From Planctomycetota bacterium (GTDB lineage: Bacteria > Planctomycetota > B15-G4 > SIAN01): 64,000 bases of DNA. The DNA is taken from positions 248,001-312,000 of the forward strand of contig JANQQL010000031.1 of assembly GCA_028289345.1 (NCBI GenBank), read 5' to 3'. The notes below the pieces were generated by a model that did no database searches, was not told where the DNA came from, and was given only the letters and a program-made list of their open reading frames with translations. The position numbers were made by a program, and so were the translations under genes. How positions within the stretch are numbered: position 1 is the first letter of the stretch; each line of letters opens with the position of its first letter. Shown here one piece after another: positions 58,913 to 64,000 of the stretch.

Positions 58913-60565
58913 TCAGACCATGCCCCCCCCCCAGGGAGTCCACTGCAAACCCCAAACCACCGCATTGGCCAGGCCGTGAGCGACGATGGGCTCTCGCAGC
59001 CGACCGCAGTGGCGATACAGCAAGGCGCACAGCACCCCCACCAGAGTCGCTCCCAACCAGGATTCGTGAAGAACTCCGAACAACAAGGAAGAGAGCAGCA
59101 CGGCACTCCAAGACAAATGCGATCCGGGCACCTTCCAAAACTCGGTCGAGACCAAGCGCCGGGCGAGAAAGCCCCGGAAGGCGAGTTCCTCCAAGACGGG
59201 AGTCAAGCAGACATAGCCGAGGAACTGGACGGCGGCCGTGAAGGACAATGCGGGAGCCGCGGCCGGGCTCTTCGTCGTCGTCAGCAAGACGAACAACAGC
59301 CCCCCGGCGATTCCGGTGGTCATGCAAGCCACCCAATGCCCTCGGCAATGGCAACTTTGGTCAGCACGGCGGGACGCTGCGATCGCCACTCGCAACCCAG
59401 GCAGACAAGCAAAGCAAACTCCGCCAGCCACAAGGACCCGCATGACCGCCACCCATGGAGCCGGAACTCCCAGCATCGGGAGCAGCAAATCCACCGCCAC
59501 ACCGCTCAACCAGGGCAGGAGAAACACCGTGGTGGCCTGGCCCACCATTCCCACCCCGGATCCCTTCTCTTTCCGCACCCATGGAAGACGCGGTGCGCTC
59601 CCCACGAAAGCCAAGGCCACGGCACAGAACAGGACCCAGCCGGTTCTGGTGTGAAACGCACCCAGGGCCAGCGCGGGAGCCCCATGGCCGCCGATCAAGA
59701 GCAACGCGGCGATACGAACCAAGTTGGCGAACCAGGCAACCACCACCCCCAAGGGAATCAGGGTCAAAGCCACCGGGAAACGGAACTCTCGGCGAAACAG
59801 GATGAGATAGGCGGTCAAGAAGACGACCATCAGCCCCATTCCTTCGTAGCCCGAGCACCCGGCACCGACGGTGACCACGAAGTTGCGGATCCCCAACGTC
59901 TGACTGGCCACGTCGACATGAGGTTCTTGACCGAGCATCTCGAGGAAGCGGGCCACCGCCAACAAGGTCCAACGGGGAGTGTGATCCCACGCTCCTTGAT
60001 CTACCCACTGCCCCACCTTCCAGGCCGACAGCGCCACGAAGAACGAGACCGCCAGGAGCCCGCCGCCCTGGTTGACGACCCGCCGCCAGCGATTCCACGG
60101 TAGCACCACACCGAATCCGCTGACCAACACGGCAGCACCCGTCACCATCCACATCACCAGCCAAAGACTTGGAAGCGACGAGTGCGCCAGGAACGGGCTC
60201 AACACCTTGCCGCTCAGCCAAACGAACGCCCCGAATGTCGCGGCGTGGAGCAGCAGGCACAAGGTTCCGTAGGCACGGATGGGTGCCGGATCAGACACCT
60301 GCTGCCAATGATCTCGAAGGCTTCGCCCACCGAAAAGCAACAGAGCCGTCAACAGAGCGACCCCCGTGGGGAACGCCACAGTGGAAGCCGAGGCCAAGAC
60401 TCTCCCCCAGGCGGGCCAGCCAGCCAGATCCGGCAGCGAGTAGCGCTGATGGAGGGCGAAAGCCTCACCGAGCAACAGTCCCGCCATCCCCAGCGGGACC
60501 CAAAACGTGGCGACCGGCTTGTCCACCGCCGGAGAGGTTTCCGCGTTGACAGATCCCCCGATCAT
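58913..60565 (-). CDS. Exosortase E fused to CAAX (CPBP) protease
   Basis: 550 residues from ATG 60565. About 14 membrane segments. The first part is an exosortase: VTVGAGCSGYEGMGLMVVFL has the catalytic Cys, WFANLVRIAALLLIGGHGAP the Arg and GAFHTRTGWVLF the His. The second part is a CPBP protease: TPVLEELAFRGFLARRLV (EExxxR) and LLFGVLHESWLGATLVGVLC (FxxxH). This fusion defines exosortase E, which sorts proteins with VPEID-CTERM tails. No such target was seen in the window, so its substrates must be elsewhere. It likely links sorted proteins to the surface or processes them after transport. Confidence 0.9.
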   Translation of the reverse strand: MIGGSVNAETSPAVDKPVATFWVPLGMAGLLLGEAFALHQRYSLPDLAGWPAWGRVLASASTVAFPTGVALLTALLLFGGRSLRDHWQQVSDPAPIRAYGTLCLLLHAATFGAFVWLSGKVLSPFLAHSSLPSLWLVMWMVTGAAVLVSGFGVVLPWNRWRRVVNQGGGLLAVSFFVALSAWKVGQWVDQGAWDHTPRWTLLAVARFLEMLGQEPHVDVASQTLGIRNFVVTVGAGCSGYEGMGLMVVFLTAYLILFRREFRFPVALTLIPLGVVVAWFANLVRIAALLLIGGHGAPALALGAFHTRTGWVLFCAVALAFVGSAPRLPWVRKEKGSGVGMVGQATTVFLLPWLSGVAVDLLLPMLGVPAPWVAVMRVLVAGGVCFACLPGLRVAIAASRRADQSCHCRGHWVACMTTGIAGGLLFVLLTTTKSPAAAPALSFTAAVQFLGYVCLTPVLEELAFRGFLARRLVSTEFWKVPGSHLSWSAVLLSSLLFGVLHESWLGATLVGVLCALLYRHCGRLREPIVAHGLANAVVWGLQWTPWGGGMV

Positions 60566-60632
60566 CGGCTTCCATACCTCCCGAAGGACGCATCGACCGG
60601 AAATCCGGATCCCATCAAGGGAAAACCCTGAT

Positions 60633-60920
60633 TTGGCGAAGCAGTGCGACATCTGTGGGAAGAGCCTGGGCTGGCGACGAGAGAGCCAGGGCATCAAGCG
60701 CCATCCGCGCTGCCGCCGTTTGTTGCCGGCCGGGGACCTGGACCACGCGTTGCAGGAAACCGCTGCTCTCTTGCTTCGCCTCGCCGATCAGCCGGCCGAC
60801 GACGACCTGGCGGGACTGTACCTGCGGGCGGCCGACCAGGCCTCGGAACTGTCCAAGGACCTCCGACAACTGAAGGACTACGTGGTGCCGTCCATGGCGC
60901 GCCCGTCCAGCTCCCACTGA
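60633..60920 (+). CDS. Small zinc-binding protein
   Basis: 95 residues from TTG 60633 (AAGGGA upstream). KQCDICGKSLGWRRESQGIK then RHPRCRRLLP gives C-x2-C...H-x2-C, a treble-clef or short zinc-finger-like site, followed by a helical part: DHALQETAALLLRLADQPAD and LYLRAADQASELSKDLRQLK. The frame is open further upstream but without features. It is divergent from the exosortase E gene by 67 bases. Function unknown; the helical tail might form dimers. Confidence 0.55.
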   Translation: MAKQCDICGKSLGWRRESQGIKRHPRCRRLLPAGDLDHALQETAALLLRLADQPADDDLAGLYLRAADQASELSKDLRQLKDYVVPSMARPSSSH

Positions 60921-61091
60921 CTCTTGCTCGCGGACCGGCACGTCGACCTCGATCGAGCCACCACAGTGAAACGAGCCGCGGCGATCGACTCACTCACTGA
61001 TTGATCCAGAGCTCCAGGGAACCCAAATTCGACGGTCCTGCTGAGTCGGCCGCGGGCGAATTCACGAACGCTCGACTCGGTGGCCGAGGGT

Positions 61092-62768
61092 TCAGTCCTT
61101 GGGCAGCACCTCAATGCGATGCTTGCGCAAGGGGAAGACTCGGGTCTGCAAACTGGTGGACAACTCGACTTCCACTCGAGCCTTTTGATCGGAGCCGCTG
61201 ACCTTGGTCACGGTGCCGAGAATTCGACCGTCGATGCGCACGAAGTCTCCGCGCTGCGGCTCTTCACTGCGTGGCTGCGCCGACCCACGACCGGCCGGTA
61301 GTCCCGCGAACGACTGCCGAATCCACTCTTCGGAATCTTGACATCGATCGCAGGAACCACAGCGCGCGGGACCGCCCTCCAAACCGAAGTACTCGTTCAA
61401 CCAGCGACGCCGGCAAATCTCACTGCGGGCGAACTCGACCATGGACAGGAGTCGGCGCAGGTCGCGCTGCTTCTTCTCCGGGCGAAACGCAGACGGAATC
61501 TCTTCAGGGTCGAGGGGGCGCTGGACTTTCAACGAACGGTTCTCGAAGCTTCCAGTCGTGACACCGAGAGTGTCCAACCATTGCAGGCAAGTCTCGACGC
61601 GCCCGTCGTGACCACGCTTGCCGATGACCGCCCTGCGCAGGTCATCGAGGTCGTAATGCGGCAGATCCGTGCCCCACTCTTCCAGGCGACGCGCCACTTC
61701 CACCAGGATGCGCCGGTCCGGATTGCACCATTCCACGAACTGAGTCTGAATCGCCAAGTCTTGTTCCTGGTACATCAGCTCGCAAAAGCTTGGCTTGCCA
61801 TCACGACCCGCGCGGCCGATTTCCTGATAGTAGGCCTCGACACTCCCCGGAACCTGATGGTGCAGGATGAAGCGGATGTCGGGTTTGTCGATGCCCATGC
61901 CAAACGCGTTGGTCGCCAGGACCCGGGTTCCCTCTCCGTTCATGAACGCTTCTTGCATGCGCCGTCGTTCCTCGGCCGACAATCCCCCGTGGTACACGAA
62001 GGGCCGCGAGGTCCCGCGAAAGGTTTGCTCCAAACGATGCAGGTCTTTGATCAGCGCACCGTAAACGATGCCAGCGCCGGGCAAGGTCTTCTCGCTCTGA
62101 CGCAAGTGGTCCCATTTGGCCTCCTCGTCCTGCCAGAAAGAAACCGACAAGAACAGATTCGGACGCTCGATCCCGGTGTGGAACAGTTTGGCCTCGGGGA
62201 TGCCGACCAACGCTCGGATTTCTCGTTGGACATCCGGGGTCGCGGTGGCGGTCAGAGCAATCGTCGGAGGCTCCCCCAGCAGCCGCCGAATGCCGTCGAT
62301 CCGACTGTAGTCGGGACGAAAGTCGTGGCCCCACTCGGTGGCACAATGGGCTTCGTCCACCGCCAGAAGGGCGATTCTGCGATCGTTCACACGCGACAAG
62401 AAGGTCTTGGAACGAAACCGCTCGGGAGTGACGTAGAGCAGCGAGATCTTGCCCCGAGCAAACGCATCGATGCGTCGCTCCCGCTCCTGACGAGACAGAG
62501 ACGAGTTGACGAAACTCGCCGGAATCCCCTTGGCGCGCAGAGCGTCCACCTGATCCTTCATCAAGGCGATGAGCGGAGAGAGGATGATGGCCGGTCCCTG
62601 CACCAAAGCAGGCACTTGGTAGAGCAGTGACTTGCCGCTGCCGGTCGGCATGACGACCAGGGCATCGTTTCCGGCGAGCAAGTGATCGATGACTTCCCGC
62701 TGGGGTCCCCGAAAGTCCTGCAAGCCGAATCGGTCTCGCAAGACTCCGAGCACCGGGTCCGCCCCCAT
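61092..62768 (-). CDS. recQ: RecQ-family ATP-dependent DNA helicase
   Basis: 558 residues. FGLQDFRGPQREVIDHLLAG (motif 0), VMPTGSGKSLLYQVPAL (Walker A), LLAVDEAHCATEWGHDFRPD (DEAH and aromatic loop), TATATPDVQREI (motif III), FVYHGGLSAEERRRMQEAF, VLATNAFGMGIDKPDIRFIL and HHQVPGSVEAYYQEIGRAGR (motif VI). The zinc-binding part has EICRRRWLNEYFG and CGSCDRCQ. An HRDC domain is missing; instead about 85 residues form a small beta domain (FVRIDGRILGTVTKVSGSDQ). Unwinds DNA 3'-5' in recombination and repair. The start is ATG 62768; divergent from the aminotransferase gene. Confidence 0.95.
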   Translation of the reverse strand: MGADPVLGVLRDRFGLQDFRGPQREVIDHLLAGNDALVVMPTGSGKSLLYQVPALVQGPAIILSPLIALMKDQVDALRAKGIPASFVNSSLSRQERERRIDAFARGKISLLYVTPERFRSKTFLSRVNDRRIALLAVDEAHCATEWGHDFRPDYSRIDGIRRLLGEPPTIALTATATPDVQREIRALVGIPEAKLFHTGIERPNLFLSVSFWQDEEAKWDHLRQSEKTLPGAGIVYGALIKDLHRLEQTFRGTSRPFVYHGGLSAEERRRMQEAFMNGEGTRVLATNAFGMGIDKPDIRFILHHQVPGSVEAYYQEIGRAGRDGKPSFCELMYQEQDLAIQTQFVEWCNPDRRILVEVARRLEEWGTDLPHYDLDDLRRAVIGKRGHDGRVETCLQWLDTLGVTTGSFENRSLKVQRPLDPEEIPSAFRPEKKQRDLRRLLSMVEFARSEICRRRWLNEYFGLEGGPARCGSCDRCQDSEEWIRQSFAGLPAGRGSAQPRSEEPQRGDFVRIDGRILGTVTKVSGSDQKARVEVELSTSLQTRVFPLRKHRIEVLPKD

Positions 62769-62977
62769 GGCACTTCACTCCCTGATCCGGCGGTTCCATG
62801 GAACTGCTCCGGTCCCGGGGAACCGTCCACTGTGCCGGGTCACGGAAGCCCCTCAGTATCTTCGCGCGTTGCGAGAATTCTGCGCAAAAACCGACCTCGG
62901 TCCCGTCAAGACCACGGGTGGCGGATAAGTTCTCCACGGTCGATCCCTTTCGAGGCCCTTGTTCGAGGAGGTCGTTC

Positions 62978-64000
62978 ATGAGCCGTTCCCCGGCGTCCGA
63001 TTCATGTTCCTCCGGTTCCCCGTCGCCGCGTCCCCCCGGCTCCAACCGTCGCTCGTTCCTTCGAGCCGTCGGTGGTGCTGCGGGAGCGATGGCCGTGAGC
63101 ACCAGTTTGACACCGCGACTGTGGGCACGGTTGCGGCGTCAATCCCAACTCGCCGAAGGTCTCGATGCGAAAGCGGTCGCCACCGACGAAGCGTTCTGGC
63201 TGCCAGTCCAAGATGCCTACCCCGTGGACCGCTCGCTCCTCAACCTGAACAACGGAGGAGTGAGCCCTTCTCCGAGGCAGGCTCAACAAGCCCTGCGACG
63301 CATGCAGGACTTCGCCAACCAATGTCCGTCTCGGAACCTGTGGCGGATCCAGGAGCCCCAGCGGGAAACCGTGCGTCAAGATTTGGCGGAGTTGTTCGGC
63401 GCGAATGCGGAAGAGATCGCCATTTGTCGCAATGCGACCGAGGCGCTGGAAACCGTGACCTTCGGCTTGGACCTGAAGCCCGGCGACGTCGTTCTTTCCA
63501 CCAATCAAGATTACCCGCGCATGATCCACGCCTGGAACCAACGAGCCCAGCGCGAGGGCATCGAGTTTCGACAGATCTCCTTGCCCACTCCCTCGACCGC
63601 GGAGCAAACCGTGGAGGCTTTCGCTCGTGCCATCACTCCGCAGACCAAAGTGCTCCACTTTTGCCACGTCATCAACTTGACCGGACAGATCCTGCCCGTG
63701 CGAGAGCTGTGCGATCTGGCCCGCTCCCGAGGCTGCCTCTCTCTCGTGGATGGCGCACACGCGTTCGGCCATCTGGACTTTCGGGGCACCGACCTGGGCT
63801 GCGATTTCTACGGGACAAGTCTCCACAAGTGGATGTCGGCCCCGTTCGGCACCGGCATGCTCTACGTCCGCAAGGAGCACATCGAATCGGTGTGGCCGTT
63901 GTTCGCTCATGAACATCCCCGCAGCGAGGACATCCGCAAGTTTGAACAAATCGGCACCCATCCTTGCCCACTGGTTCTTTCCATCGCGGAGGCCATCAAG
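62978..64000 (+). CDS. Tat-exported class V aminotransferase (cut by window edge)
   Basis: 341 residues to the right edge. ATG 62978 follows GAGGAGG. The N-terminus SNRRSFLRAVGGAAGAMAVS is a twin-arginine signal, so the folded enzyme with its cofactor would be exported. The domain is that of class V PLP enzymes of the isopenicillin-N-epimerase/cysteine-desulfurase kind: LNLNNGGVSPSPRQAQ, AICRNATEALETVTFGLDLK, LVDGAHAFGHLDF and FYGTSLHKWMSAPFGTGMLY with the PLP lysine. Such exported members occur in several phyla; reaction unknown. No other PLP gene lies near. The C-terminal domain is beyond the window. Confidence 0.88.
   Translation, partial: MSRSPASDSCSSGSPSPRPPGSNRRSFLRAVGGAAGAMAVSTSLTPRLWARLRRQSQLAEGLDAKAVATDEAFWLPVQDAYPVDRSLLNLNNGGVSPSPRQAQQALRRMQDFANQCPSRNLWRIQEPQRETVRQDLAELFGANAEEIAICRNATEALETVTFGLDLKPGDVVLSTNQDYPRMIHAWNQRAQREGIEFRQISLPTPSTAEQTVEAFARAITPQTKVLHFCHVINLTGQILPVRELCDLARSRGCLSLVDGAHAFGHLDFRGTDLGCDFYGTSLHKWMSAPFGTGMLYVRKEHIESVWPLFAHEHPRSEDIRKFEQIGTHPCPLVLSIAEAIK

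Noticed and set aside
58076..60103. Plus-strand open frame of 675 codons, the longest antisense frame
   Set aside because: Antisense of the DJ-1 and exosortase E genes, both of which have clear catalytic motifs; its own translation is mainly His, Gln, Gly and Arg.
1..64000. CRISPR arrays, tRNA and rRNA genes, prophage
   Set aside because: No regularly spaced repeats, cloverleaf sequences, rRNA segments or phage structural genes were recognised on either strand; a tRNAscan or Infernal run was not possible.

Overview
The window looks like chromosomal DNA of a high-G+C Gram-negative bacterium, most likely a planctomycete or a close relative. The argument is the combination seen here: two ECF sigma genes sitting directly upstream of receptor-type Ser/Thr kinases, lipoproteins with VCBS/FG-GAP repeats ending in an ASPIC/UnbV-like region, an exosortase-E/CAAX-protease fusion, sulfatase-fold/TPR proteins, and type IV minor pilins. 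The phylum is an inference; no rRNA or tRNA gene was found to fix it. Both ends cut a gene.

Layout. 1-9116 (minus): an ABC-dependent surface polysaccharide operon with Wzm/Wzt exporter, five glycosyltransferases, a GNAT protein and an LmbE-type deacetylase, mostly overlapping or closely spaced. 9785-11096: speD-speE for polyamines. 12014-15595: secreted protein, ECF sigma factor and a kinase with a SUMF1-like outer domain. 15596-22016: sparse region with a terminator, G-rich repeats, small secreted proteins, a sulfatase-fold/TPR protein and a decayed copy of that gene's 3' end. 22017-26952: accessory island. It holds an IS3-family element with a frameshifted orfB, a strongly foldable RNA-like segment, two tandem 14-cysteine exported proteins, a MauE-like redox membrane protein and a 548-residue anchored protein. 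A 22-bp inverted copy of the IS right end closes it. Base composition in the island is visibly lower in G+C.

27338-30265 (minus): minor pilins (PilV/PilW/PilX-like). 30414-34713: a complete BMP-type nucleoside ABC importer. 34865-40661: CCA-adding enzyme, a SoxA-like flavoenzyme, and a small ABC-2 exporter. 40802-48907: a ClpB-D2-like AAA protein and a VCBS/UnbV/TPR cluster including an inactive-looking zincin. 48999-51861: an MCE/Mla-type lipid transport pair with ATPase and permease fused. 51890-56813: ECF sigma plus two kinases, one with an altered catalytic loop. 56884-62768: a split RdgC-like pair, a DJ-1 protein, exosortase E, a zinc-binding protein and RecQ. 62978-end: a Tat-exported class V aminotransferase.

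The strongest candidate for something undescribed is the island at 23281-26456: a structured RNA candidate followed by twin disulfide-rich exported proteins, a likely disulfide-handling membrane protein and a surface-anchored partner in one tight operon, bounded by IS ends.
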